The position numbers and the translations under genes are program-made. Shown here piece by piece: positions 53,201 through 62,996 of a stretch of 64,000 nucleotides of DNA (position 1 is the first letter of the stretch; each line of letters begins with the position of its first letter). Under the pieces are notes generated by a model. The model worked only from the letters and a program-made list of their open reading frames with translations. It ran no database searches and was not told the DNA's origin. Origin of the DNA: Opisthocomus hoazin (lineage: Eukaryota; Chordata; Aves; Opisthocomiformes; Opisthocomidae); the NCBI RefSeq assembly GCF_030867145.1, contig NC_134414.1, positions 76,560,504 to 76,624,503 of the forward strand, in the 5' to 3' direction.

Positions 53201-55005
53201 TATCTGCATGCTGTTGAATATGGAATAACACAGATCCAGAACAGTGCTGGAGATCTGCAAAACCAAACAGCACTTTAATACATGTACTGAGATGTGGTGT
53301 ACATGGTTTGACAGAACGGGCTTGATTCTGACCCCAGCACAGCTTAGACTGAACACAGTTCCACTAAAACCACTCAGAGCAGGGCAAGACTTGCTGGTTT
53401 TTCAGCTCGTAATAGCATCGGTATTTTGTATGAGGGGAATACACACAACACTACTAATGTTATCAACACAGTCAAGTGCTATAAAGAGGTCTAAGCAAGC
53501 CTCATGTTTAATATATATCTTTCTGTGCCAAGTGCTCTAGAAATGGCTTTGAGTTTTGGCATATTTAATCTACGCTCTTTTTCATCTACAAGCATTCACC
53601 CTATCGGCATTATGATCTTTAACCATACGCTGAAGCATGCTGTCCCACACTCACTGCCACAGGCTGGCACGTGCAAACGCATTGGATGCGAAATAACTAC
53701 AGCTGCAAAGAGAAGTAAAACACAGGACACCTGAACAACTGGCTCTAGGAACTATTTTACACCAGTCTTGGTTTACAATACTGAAAGATTTCAGAAAGAA
53801 AAAAACAGTACAAAATGCTCAAAGTTTCCAGATAATTACTGATCCTGCAAAGATTTCTCTCCCCTTTGAAAATGAAAATAACCTTTGGGCACCGCATCGA
53901 ATGCAGCAGGGCTGGTCTTTCAAAGTTACTGAGTTTTCTAAACTCCCTGCAAGCTCTGGGGCAGAGACGAGCTGCGAAACCTCTCCCTTGCTCCTCTCCT
54001 CCGAGCACCCCGGAAAAAACCCACCCACCCATCGCTCCAGAGCCGCGACCGGGCAGGACCCTGCCCGTAACTCCCACAGCCCCGACCAGCGCTTCTCGCT
54101 TCAGTGCTGGCTGCCGCTGTGATGGGAAGAAAAACATTTTTTTTTTTTTTTTTTTCTTTCTCTGGGACCGAGTTAGCTCTGCAGGGAGGAGAGCACCTAT
54201 GCCAGAAAACTTGCCCTGCTCTCCAGAGCCACCGGCTCTCTGGAGAAGACTCTGCCACCCGTGGATATTGATGCTCAGGGTTCTGCGGGGCAATTGGTAC
54301 ATCTTGGGGAGAGAGCGAGCCCAGCAGCCCAAACACATTCCCAAAACCAGTTTACCTGGGGCTGGTTAGACAGCTCCATCCACTGACTGAAACACAGCGC
54401 CAGTTGCTTTAAAAAAAAAGGCAGATTAGACATGAAGAGTGGGGCTGTCACACCTCGGGACCCGCGTTTCAGCTCCGGCAGCGGGGACCAGACGATCACC
54501 CGCCTGCCCGGCTTCTCCCGACCCGGGTACCGCACTCCGCGCCCGGCTGCCCATCACACCCTTGCCTACCCCTGCCCCATCCACACCCCGGGGGGGTGGT
54601 TTTTTTACCCTTCTCGCCACCCGCCCCGGGGATTCCACACGCGTTTCCAGCCCGTGGCCGATTTCCCACCTCATTTCCCCCCTCCCGGCCAGCCCGGCTC
54701 TGCCCCGCACCCCCCCGCCGTCGGACGAGCCGGCACCGAGCACCGAGGGACGTACCTGGCTTTTGGGCAGGTCCGGGCCGCCCCCGTAGCGCGACACGGG
54801 CTGGGGGAACCCTGCGGGGACACGGGTGGGGGGGACACGGCTGTGCGGGAGTGGCGCGGAGCCCGGCCCCGACGGCGCCCCCCGAGGGGAGCGACCCCTG
54901 CCAAGGCTTGGGGGCGGCTCGGGTGCGGGACGTACCTGAGCCCCGCGGCAGGGCGCAGAGGCAGCAGGCGGCCAGCAGCCAGGGCAGGGCGGGCGGCGGG
55001 GGCAT
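47273..55005 (-). CDS. NMS: Prepro-neuromedin S, ten-exon neuropeptide gene
   Basis: This gene encodes a secreted precursor of an amidated peptide that acts on neuromedin U receptors in the brain. Proposed coding exons (minus strand): 55005-54936, 54811-54756, 54406-54356, 53254-53195, 52169-52124, 51697-51678, 50429-50394, 49951-49910, 48933-48903, 47289-47273. They join without a frame break into 429 nt (142 residues); ten exons is also the human count. Exon 1 encodes a signal peptide (PWLLAACCLCALPRGSG); exon 2 gives FPQPVSRYGGG, like human SGFPQP. Exon 3 has QLALCFSQW; exon 4 LDLCYSIFNSM resembles a segment of the NMU precursor. Exons 7-9 encode AAAKFTKK, DSHGTLGRPFFLFR and PRNGR: the conserved core followed by Gly-Arg, the amidation and cleavage signal. 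Exons 5, 6 and 10 are inferred from splice signals and phase. NMU was excluded by gene order and the GRPFF core. Confidence 0.8.
47905..48080 (+). repeat. Possible ancient sauropsid interspersed repeat, in NMS intron
   Basis: The words 'AACACCTGCACTGGCTCAAACCAAACATCTG' (split in pieces) and 'CTTAAGACCAGGCAGAACAAGC' with 'ATCTAGTGATGCTG' resemble an old repeat family common in turtles and other sauropsids. The match is from memory, the copy is degraded, and the edges are approximate. Confidence 0.35.
48903..50429 (-). other. NMS: Three exons encoding the mature neuromedin S peptide
   Basis: Exon 50429-50394 (ESQIAAAKFTKK), exon 49951-49910 (DSHGTLGRPFFLFR) and exon 48933-48903 (PRNGRTIEGS) join in phase 0. 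With the preceding SMSNLQ exon they align residue by residue with rat NMS-36, including KKD at 18-20, LGRPFFLFRPRN at 25-36, and the Gly-Arg amidation signal. The receptor-active FLFRPRN-amide end is unchanged. Confidence 0.9.
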
Positions 55006-55215
55006 GGCGGGGCGGCAGCGGGCGGGCGGACGGGCCGCCTTTATGGGGCCGCGCCGAGACCGGGCCGCCGCCCAGCCAATGGGCACCGGGGCGGGACCCC
55101 CGCCGCCCCACCGCCACCCCCCCGGCCCGGCCCGGCCCCACCGAGCAACCGCCGCTGGCGGGAGGGGGGGAGGCTGCGGGGCCGTGCGGTAGGCACCGTC
55201 GAGGGCGGTTTTTCA
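54440..55215 (-). promoter_or_regulatory. CpG island and promoter of NMS
   Basis: A GC- and CpG-rich block covers NMS exons 1-2 and the upstream flank. On the minus strand a CATAAAGG box (55039-55045) lies about 35 bp before the ATG, and an inverted CCAAT box (plus-strand CCAAT at 55076-55080) about 70 bp before it. If the TATA-like box is used, the 5' UTR would be very short. Confidence 0.6.
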
Positions 55216-55722
55216 GAGGAGGGAAAGGGAAAGGGAAAGGGAAGGGAAGGAAAAGGAAGGAAAAGGAAAGGGGAAGGAAAAGGGAAGGGGAAGAAAAAGT
55301 GAAAGCGGAAGGGAAAGGGAAAGGGAAGGAAAAGGGAAAGGGAAAGGGAAGGGGAAGGAAAAGGGAAGGGGAAGGGGAAGGAAAAGGGAAGGGGAAGGAA
55401 AAGGGAAGGGGAAGGGAAAGGGGAAGAAAAAGGGAAAGGGGAAAGAAAAGGGAAGGGGAAGGGAAAGGGGAAGAAAACGGGAAAGGGGAAAGAAAAGGGA
55501 AGGGGAAGGGAAAGGGAAGGCAAAGAGAAAGGAAAAGGAAAATGGAAGGGAAGGGAAAGGGAAGGGAAGGGAAGGGAAGGGAAGGGAAGGGAAGGGAAGG
55601 GAAGGGAAGGGAAGGGAAGGGAAGGGAAGGGAAGGGAAGGGAAGGGAAGGGAAGGGAAGGGAAGGGAAGGGAAGGGAAGGGAAGGGAAGGGAAGGGAAGG
55701 GAAGGGAAGGGAAGGGAAGGGA
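55215..55722 (+). repeat. Polypurine tract with (GAAGG)n microsatellite
   Basis: About 500 bp consist almost only of A and G on the plus strand. The first two thirds are an irregular mix of GGGAAA, GGGGAAGG and GGAAAA units. From about 55561 to 55720 the array is a perfect pentamer, roughly 32 copies of GAAGG (equivalent to AAGGG). It starts about 210 bp upstream of the NMS start codon. Long lysine/glycine/arginine-rich frames across it are artefacts. Confidence 0.95.
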
Positions 55723-55996
55723 CCGTGCAAGGGTGAGGGACGGAGCTGCTTTCTCGGGGGTTTCATTTTAAACAGAAAGTTGGGGTTTGTAGCAGGGCTG
55801 ACAGAGTCTCAGGAAAATACTTCTCCTCGTGGCAGGTTGGGAAATAAAGTTTGCCTTCTGATTAGAAAGGGTGTAAACTTTCATATCAAAGAAGTCCTGG
55901 GTCATCTTATTACACTGCCCTTCATGTGAGAGACGGGAAGCCATCCACCTCTCATCTCATCGCAGGTATGGCTGTAGGCAAGGCACAGATCTGCTC

Positions 55997-56235
55997 ATAG
56001 AATCATAGAATCATGGAATGGTTTGGGTTGGAAGGGACGTTAAAGATCATCTAGTTCCAACCCCCCTGCCATGAGCAGGGACATCTTCCACTAGACCAGG
56101 TTTCTCAGAGCCCCATCCAGCCTGGCCGTGAACACTTCCAGCGAAGGGACATCCACAGCTTTCCTGGACAACCTCTTCCAGTGCCTCACCACCCTCATGG
56201 TGAAGAATCTCTTCCTAATGTCTCTGTTCTTCCCA
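55997..56235 (-). repeat. CR1 LINE 3' fragment, minus strand
   Basis: Antisense CR1 3' end: 'ATAGAATCATAGAATCATGG', then 'GGTTGGAAGGGACGTTAAAG', then the end of ORF2 (complement of 'GTGAGGCACTGGAAGAGG'). About 240 bp are present, and the 8-bp terminal repeat is well preserved. Confidence 0.92.
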
Positions 56236-58775
56236 GTTTAATCACTGGGTTTGACTTTGGAAAACGCTTCCCTGTTTTCTCTGTGCTAGTTCTAAGGGCA
56301 ATGCTTTCTAATCGCACCTGCGATGGAGAAAGGCAGAGTCCTCCCAACCTCTTTTCTATAGACATGGGGCCTACTGAAGCAAATACACATCCAGTTGTCC
56401 AGCTTCTAACAAATGTAGTAGAGATGTTTGGGAGGCAAGAGCTCCAGGTGGGATCCAAGCCCTAAAAAGCTGCAGAAGATGTTATTGGCCCAGCAGCCCA
56501 CCCCACCTCATAATGTTCCTCAATGGCTGCGCTGCGCACTAAAAGGATGGCGGCAGGACTGCTCCCGGCAGGAGCATCTCAGCGCATCTCAGAGCAGTCG
56601 GAGAGGAGACAGACGCACCTGCTTTCTTGCAGAGAAGAAGAGGGGAGCCAGACCTCACATGACTCCGTCAGCTCCGCAGCTGTGTGTCCTGAGCGCCTGA
56701 AGAGGCGCAGGGGCAGCGGAGTGACCCCGGCACGATTAGTTCACCCTTTGTTCCTTCCGCTGGGAGAGGCGGCCGTCCTTGCCTCATCACAGCCCCTTGG
56801 GTGCGGGGATCTGGGCGGGGAGCTGTCAGGAGAGGTCAGACGTTGCTATGGCAGGCACTCAGCTGTCAGCTTCTCACCCGTCTTGACTGGAAATGGGAGT
56901 TTCAAGACAGGGCAGTATTCTAAGAGATTACTCCCTCTGACTGTGGAATTTTTACCCTTTGTGGGAGCTAAACCAGACTGCAGTGAGTTTTGTGATGATG
57001 GTTTTTCGTAGCAAATCCTCTCAGGCTTTGAGTAACGAGGAGATGCAGGGTTCCAGGAAGACCATACCCCTTTTTTGCAGTGACCCTGATTTCTGTCCAA
57101 GCCCATGCAATCCTGGCGTGGAGGGACTCTCTGTGTTTGTCAAATTTTCTCACAGAAGGAGAATGGCATTTTGTTTTTGATGGTAGCAAGAACCAGGTTC
57201 CTACTTGTTGTAATGTCATTTATGCAAATGTGGTCACAGAAATGTGAAAGCAGAGCCCCATCACGGTAAGCTGGGCCCATCAGAGGTAGACAGGTAAAGA
57301 CACTCTGAAGGATTACACAATTTCTTGTTAATTATCTTCTTTCTGTGTTTTGACACTTTAACCAAACTGAAAATTATTGTTCATCAACAGTGTCTCTGTT
57401 ACTATGCTTATCACAGATTTTGTGCCCAAATCACTCCCCTCCTACAGAAACATGGGATTTTAGAAATCCATTCTAGGTTCTGTGTTTCTTACTACCCTTT
57501 TCAATACTAGTCTATTAGATACTAGTACTTTTAAATCCTCATTATTTGCTACATTTTAGAGTAGAAAACTATTAAATTGCTACCAAGTTGCTAGTGATTA
57601 TTCACTACAATGGGACATGGTTCTCTGGCTTTCCCTGGCCAGTGAGGAAGGCAGAGTCTGCTGCTTTCGTCCTCAGGCTACTCATTATCTGTGTAAAATC
57701 CCACTTCTGCCTCACACAGGCTGTTGAATAACAGCCCCTTTCAAAATTTTTACCTATGTCTGAGTTTAGGAGCGTGATTTTTTTGCAGTAGCATAGGGAA
57801 AGGGGTGAGTGATTATGCTGGGTGGCTAAAACCTACCTCTTATGAAGTAAAACAGTGGATGCTGCCTGAGCCTTTCCTTCCTCCTCCTTGTGCCCAGTGC
57901 AGGATCCGCTGATTTATTTCACCGTTTCCCCATGAGCACCCTAAATGTACCCTGGGATTTCCTTCAGCAAATTTTGCCTACATGTTGGTCCCATAAAGCC
58001 TGCGGAGTTACTCATTTGCTTCAAGTGAGGCTTATACTTTAAGATGAGATAAAAATTAAGTCATACATGTTCCATTAAAAAATATCAGTACAACTGAAAA
58101 TAGCATTTTATCAGTGACCGTGCAGTATGAGGGAAGAATGGGGAAAAGTGTTTGAAAGTAAAAATCCAAATATCTGAATGTGTCATATTTTGAACACACT
58201 CGCCTTCCTTAATTCAGAACTTGCTGCTGCTGCTCTACATTTCATTTCATAGGTGTTAGCTAAGGTGCAGATCTGCCAATGGATATGTCAGCACCAAGCC
58301 ACATTAATGAGCCATACTTTTACTGCACAAATGAAATTCCAGATTTAAAGGTCCTGTGTACAGAGAGAGAAACAGGTTAAGAATTTCAGTGCCCATAATT
58401 ATCCACAAATGAGTTAAAAATGAAGTTTTGGTGGGGGGTCAATGAGAAACAAGGATTTTTTATGGTGAGTTGGGAGGCTTGGCATACATTTAGCAACAAG
58501 AATATTGTGGCACCCATAATTTTAGATTAAAACATGCTGTGATTGGTAAATGAAGAATAAGAAGATAACATGACTTCAACAGGCATGAGGGTGAAGGGCT
58601 GTCTTCCTTTGTGTAAATGATCTCTGCAATGAAATCACCGGTTATTGCAGACAGCGAGGACAGAGTTGGGAAAATGTCACCATCGTGCAGTTCCCCAGCA
58701 CATCCCAGCTGGCTGATTCTGCTCCTGCACGCCTCTCACCCTCTGCAGCTCGGCAGTGCTTGGTATAAAGCCTTA
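56236..58775. other. Intergenic stretch right of NMS, no gene seen
   Basis: No recognisable exon. A 162-codon frame at 56523-57011 has no family resemblance. In mammals CHST10 is divergently transcribed on this side of NMS, but I found no CHST10 coding sequence here. Confidence 0.4.
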
Positions 58776-59176
58776 TAAAGACCTGGACCTGTTGGAGTGG
58801 ATCCAGAGGAGGGCCACAAAAATGGTCAGAGGGCTGGAGCACCTCTCCTGCGAGGAAAAGCTGAGAGAGTTGGGGCTGTTCAGCCTGGAGAAGAGAAGGC
58901 TCCGGCGAGACCTTATTGCAGCCTGCAGTACTTAAAGGGGGCTTATAAGAAAGATGAGGACAAACATTTTAGCAGGGCCTGTTGCAATAGAACAAGGGGT
59001 AATGGTTTTAAACTGAAAGAGGGTAGATTCAGACTAGATATAAGGAAGAAATTTTTTACAGTGAGGGTGGTGAAACGCTGGCAAAGGCTGCCCAGAGAGG
59101 TGGTAGATGCCCGATCCCTAGAAACATTCAAGGTCAGGTTGGACAGGGATCTGAGCAACCTGATGTAGCTGAAGAT

Positions 59177-60214
59177 TGTGGTCCTTTAGCCTGGCTGGAG
59201 GCCAGGTGCCCACCAAAGCTGCTCTGTCACTCCCCCTCCTCAGCTGGACAGGCAAGAAAAAATACAATGAAAGGCTTGCAGGTCAAGATAAGGACAGGGA
59301 GAGATCACTCACCAATTACCATCACAGACAAAACAGACTGAACTTGAGGAAATTAGTTTAATTCATCACCAATCAAATCAGAGTAGGATAGTGAGAAATA
59401 AAACCAGATCTTAAAACACCTTCCCCCCACCCCTCCCTTCATCCCAGGCTCAGCTTCACTCCTGTTTCTCTCCCTCCTCCCCCTGAGCATCGCAGGGGGA
59501 CGGGGAATGGGGGTTACGGTCAGTTCATCACATGTTGTCTCTGCCGCTCCTTCCTCCTCAGGGGGAGGACTCCTCACACTCTGCCCCTGCTCCAACGTGA
59601 AGGTTCCTCTCACGGGAGACAGTTCTCCACAAACTTCTCCAATGTGAGTCCTTCCCACGGGCTGCAGCTCTTCACGAACTGCCCCAGCGTGGGTCCTTCC
59701 CACGGGGTGCAGTCCTTCAGGAACAGGCTGCTCCAGCATGGGTCCCCACACGGTCACATCTTCCTTCAGGCATCCACCTTCTCCAGCGTGGGGTCTCTTC
59801 CATGGGCTGCAGGTAGGTATCTGCTCCACCGTGGACCTCCATGGGCTGCAGGGGCACAGCCTGCCTCACCATGGTCTTCTCCATGGGCTGCAGGGGAACC
59901 TCTGCTCTGGTGCTTGGAGCACCTCCTTCCCCTCCTTCTTCACCAACCTTGGTGAAACTGCAGAGTTGTTTCTCTAACATAGTCTCACTCCTCTCTCCTG
60001 CTGCAAAATGCTATTGTGCAGGGTTTTTTCCCCTTCTTAAATATGTTATCCTAGAGGCGCTACCACCATTGCTGATGGGCTCGGCAGTGGTGGGTCCATC
60101 AGAGATCTATCTGGTGTTCACTGTATCGGACATAGTGGAATCTTCTTGTAGCTTCTCACAGAAGCCACCCTGTAGCCCTTCTGCTACCAAAACCTTGCCA
60201 CCCAAACCCAATAC
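59177..60214 (-). mobile_element. Solo LTR (about 1 kb) nested in a CR1
   Basis: A 1038-bp LTR, sense on the minus strand: a TATTTAAGAA TATA-like box near 60037-60046 and a poly(A)-like region near 59350-59400. It is flanked by GAAGAT (59171-59176) and GAAGAC (60215-60220), a 6-bp target-site duplication with one difference. The middle carries tandem subrepeats (see separate entry). I recognise it as an ERV LTR type spread through many birds. No internal retroviral region is present, so it is a solo LTR, younger than the CR1 it interrupts. Confidence 0.85.
59575..59910 (-). repeat. Tandem subrepeats inside the LTR
   Basis: Units of roughly 35-50 bp repeat the words 'CTCCAGCGTGG', 'TCCTTCCCACGGG' and 'GGGCTGCAG' (plus strand) at least seven times with variation. 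They resemble a minisatellite born inside the LTR. The periodicity gives a repetitive open frame on the minus strand that is not a gene. Confidence 0.75.
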
Positions 60215-60319
60215 GAAGACGTACCTGCCCATTACAGGGGGGCTGGACTAGATGAGCTTTAAATATCCCTTCCAACCCAAACTATTCTATGATTCTATGA
60301 TTCTGTGGTTCTATGATTT

Positions 60320-61743
60320 ATCCTGCTCTGAGAGCTTTCTGTATCTAACTCATGATCTGTTTGGAAATATGAAAAAAGCTGCAGAAGCTGGAGGGTAATT
60401 ATTAGGCAAACCTGCCTTAAAGTCTGCTCATCTTGTAATAGAGATGACAATGCCTGTTTATGGTGAATACTAGGCTAGTTAACTGTGGGTTTGGTCAACA
60501 TGCATTTACCTTTCCAACACAGACAAGTAGTCCAAACAGTGAGATATCATCTCAATTTGGTTTTTACGTGCGTAAGGCTCCACTCGGTACTCAGGGCTGT
60601 GGGTCCAAACTTGGCTCTCACCAGCACACACTGGCCATTGAATTTCTTGTGTTAAAAAAGACCGTGGAAAAAAAAAATCACACTTTTGTAAAATAGACAT
60701 CCAGTCTATTTTATAGTATAGGTGTTGATTCGGTTGCCAGAACTTTAAATAAGTGCATAACTAATTTTATGCTTTTGTTAGTGGTTGGATTGCTACACTT
60801 TACAGATATAACGCAGTAGTCTTAAAGTTCAGTCGGGTAGCAAGTAAATATTTCAAGAGAATCAATAAAAGATTCCCTCACACACTTGGAGTTCAAAGAG
60901 AAGAAGCTAACCAAGAGTGTCAAAATAGAGGGTGCGTGCTAATGGGGAAGTTATGGAACTAGACCAGGAATCTAAACATTTTCATTGTTTTGAATAGTTT
61001 CTTGGATGATTTCTTGGATAAACATGAATTTCTGTCTGCTGCATTCAGCCAGAGAAGTGGAAATTCCTCTGAAATGAAGCAATTTGCACATACCAGGTTG
61101 TGCTGTATGGAAACAGTACTGTGGCAATGGGCTATATTGGGCTACACTGGGCTGAAAGTTTGTTATAATTAGTACGCTTCAAGGCATTTGAAAATATCTT
61201 CAATCTGAAACTTTCACTTGGCTTAATTTTACTTGGTGCTTCCGCAGTCAGACAGGGAAGCAGTATGCTGTTCTGCTTGGGCAATTGGTGGGGTAACTCA
61301 ATCGATATCTGTGGTTGAGCTTTCACCAAGGTTTCATCCAGAACAGTTTGTTCCTGGCTCCTTGGCTTGTGCCTTACCAGAAATTGCCGGGTGGTCTCCC
61401 AGTCAAATACTGGAGAGGCTGACATACACTTAGCATCATCAGCTGAACAGATCTGATTGTAATAGCTCAGTTATAATGCTGACACTCATTCATCCATGCC
61501 TGCTACATTGGAATGATTTAATTTGCAGCTTTAATTTTCTTTGAGTGTAGTTACATGTAAATCATGATTTTGTGGTTATAGGGGGATTATCACGGTCTGT
61601 GATAATGGACACTTTACACTGATTACTAGAGCAAAAGATGTAGGGTCATATATATACCGTACATCTCAGATTTCTGGCAAATACCCAAATCCTAAGTCTC
61701 CATTAGCATATGAGAAAAGAACTTGTAAGAAAAGAATTTCTTC
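60320..61743. other. Unique-looking stretch between CR1 copies
   Basis: No gene-like frame and no clear repeat. The sequence is moderately AT-rich. Confidence 0.4.
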
Positions 61744-62176
61744 CAGCAGAGGGCTGGAGCACCTGTTCTATGAGGAAAGGCTGAGAGGGTTGGGGTTGTT
61801 CAGCCTGGAGAAGAGAAGGTTCTGGGGAGACCTTATAGCAGCCTTCCAGTACCTGAAGGGGCCTACAGGAGAGCCGGAGAGGGACTTTTACAAGGGTAGG
61901 TTGGGATAGGACGCGGGGTAATGGCTTTAAACTGAAAGAGGATGGATTTAGATTAGATATAAGAAATATATTCTTCATGATGAGGCTGGTAAGGCACTAG
62001 AACAGGTTGCCCAGAGAGGTTGTGGATGCCCTCTCCTTGGAAGTGTTCAAGGCCAAGTTGGATGGGGTTTTGAGCAACTTGGTCTAGTGGAAGGTGTCCC
62101 TGCCCATGACAGGGGGGTGGAACTAAATAATCTATAAGGTCACTTCCAACTCAAACCATTCTATGATTCTATGAAT
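61744..62176 (+). repeat. CR1 LINE 3' copy, plus strand
   Basis: Blocks 'GAGGGCTGGAGCACCTG', 'GTTCAGCCTGGAGAAGAG', 'GGTTGCCCAGAGAGGTTGTG' and the 3' tail 'CATTCTATGATTCTATGA' define it. The ORF2 remnant is broken. It is the same subfamily as the copy at 58776. Confidence 0.92.
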
Positions 62177-62338
62177 ATGTTAAATTAAATGTTTGTCTCA
62201 CCAAGAGCTGGCTGCAAGGAGAACTGATCCAGAGTCATTTTTACTGTCTGACCAGGTTTCTTCTAACACCACTCACTCTAAACCCAGCAGCCAGAGAGAA
62301 GAAACTACCAGGTGACATTAATCCATTTCAATATCATA

Positions 62339-62996
62339 CAGAATCACAGAATCACAGAATAGTAGGGGTTGGAAGGGACCTCTGTGGGTCATCTAGTCCA
62401 GCCCTCCTGCCGAAGCAGGGTCACCTACAGCAGGCTGCACAGGACCTTGTCCAGGTGAGTCTTGAATATCTCCAGAGAAGGAGACTCCACAATCTCCCTG
62501 GGCAGCCGGTTCCAGGGCTCCGTCACCCTCAGAGGGAAGAAGTTCTTCCTCATGTTCAGACGGAACTTCCTGCGCCTCAGTTTGTGCCCATTGTCCCTTG
62601 TCCTGTTGCTGGGCTCCACTGAAAAGAGTTTGGCCCCATCCTCCTGACACCCACTCTTGAGATATTTATAAGCATTTATAAGGTTCCCTCGCAGCCTTCT
62701 CTTCTTCAGGCTGAACCAGACCAGCTCCCTCAGCCTTTCCTCGTAGGAGAGATGCTCTAGTCCCCTCACCATCCTCGTAGCCCTCCACTGGAATCTCTCC
62801 AGTAGCTCCTCATCTTTCTTGAACTGGGGAGCCCAGAACTGGACACAGTACTCCAGATGAGGCCTCACTAGGGCAGTGTAGAGGGGAAGGAGAACCTCCC
62901 TCAACCTGCTGGCCACACTCCTCTTAATGCATCCTACGATCCCATTAGCTTTCTTGGCAGCCAGGGCACACTGCTGGCTCATGGTCAACCTGATGT
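62339..62996 (-). repeat. Young CR1 LINE copy, minus strand, open ORF2 end
   Basis: An open frame of 187 codons (62988-62425) encodes the C-terminal ORF2 region ([39 protein letters not shown]). The 3' UTR and ATTCTGTGATTCTGTG tail lie at the left end. The translated sequence is very close to that of the plus-strand copy at 10684. It is 5'-truncated and without the endonuclease or most of the reverse transcriptase. Confidence 0.93.

Larger units (their letters stand above)
58776..60319 (+). repeat. CR1 LINE copy split by an LTR insertion
   Basis: The ORF2 end and part of the 3' UTR lie at 58776-59176 (blocks 'GGATCCAGAGGAGGGCCAC', 'GGCTGTTCAGCCTGGAGAAG', 'CAAAGGCTGCCCAGAGAGG'). The 3' UTR resumes at 60221-60319 ('TACAGGGGGGCTGGACTAGA', ending in repeated TTCTATGATTC). 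The gap is exactly filled by the LTR at 59177-60214 plus one target-site copy (60215-60220). Confidence 0.9.

Noticed and set aside
47273-55005. Possibility that the neuromedin gene is NMU rather than NMS
   Set aside because: The GRPFFLFRPRN core, the KFTKKD spacing and the location upstream of PDCL3 on the same strand all fit NMS. NMU sits elsewhere in vertebrate genomes.
54432-55736. 434-codon plus-strand frame rich in Lys, Gly, Arg and Glu
   Set aside because: Composed of CpG-island sequence plus a purine microsatellite read as GKGKGK/KGREGK. There is no domain and it is antisense to NMS exons 1-2.
56523-57011. 162-codon plus-strand frame starting MAALRTKRMAAG
   Set aside because: No recognisable domain; a chance frame in moderately GC-rich sequence.
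59353-59829. 158-codon minus-strand frame with repeated GRTH/EELQPV units
   Set aside because: It lies inside an LTR, and the periodicity comes from the LTR subrepeats. It is treated as a non-coding fossil.
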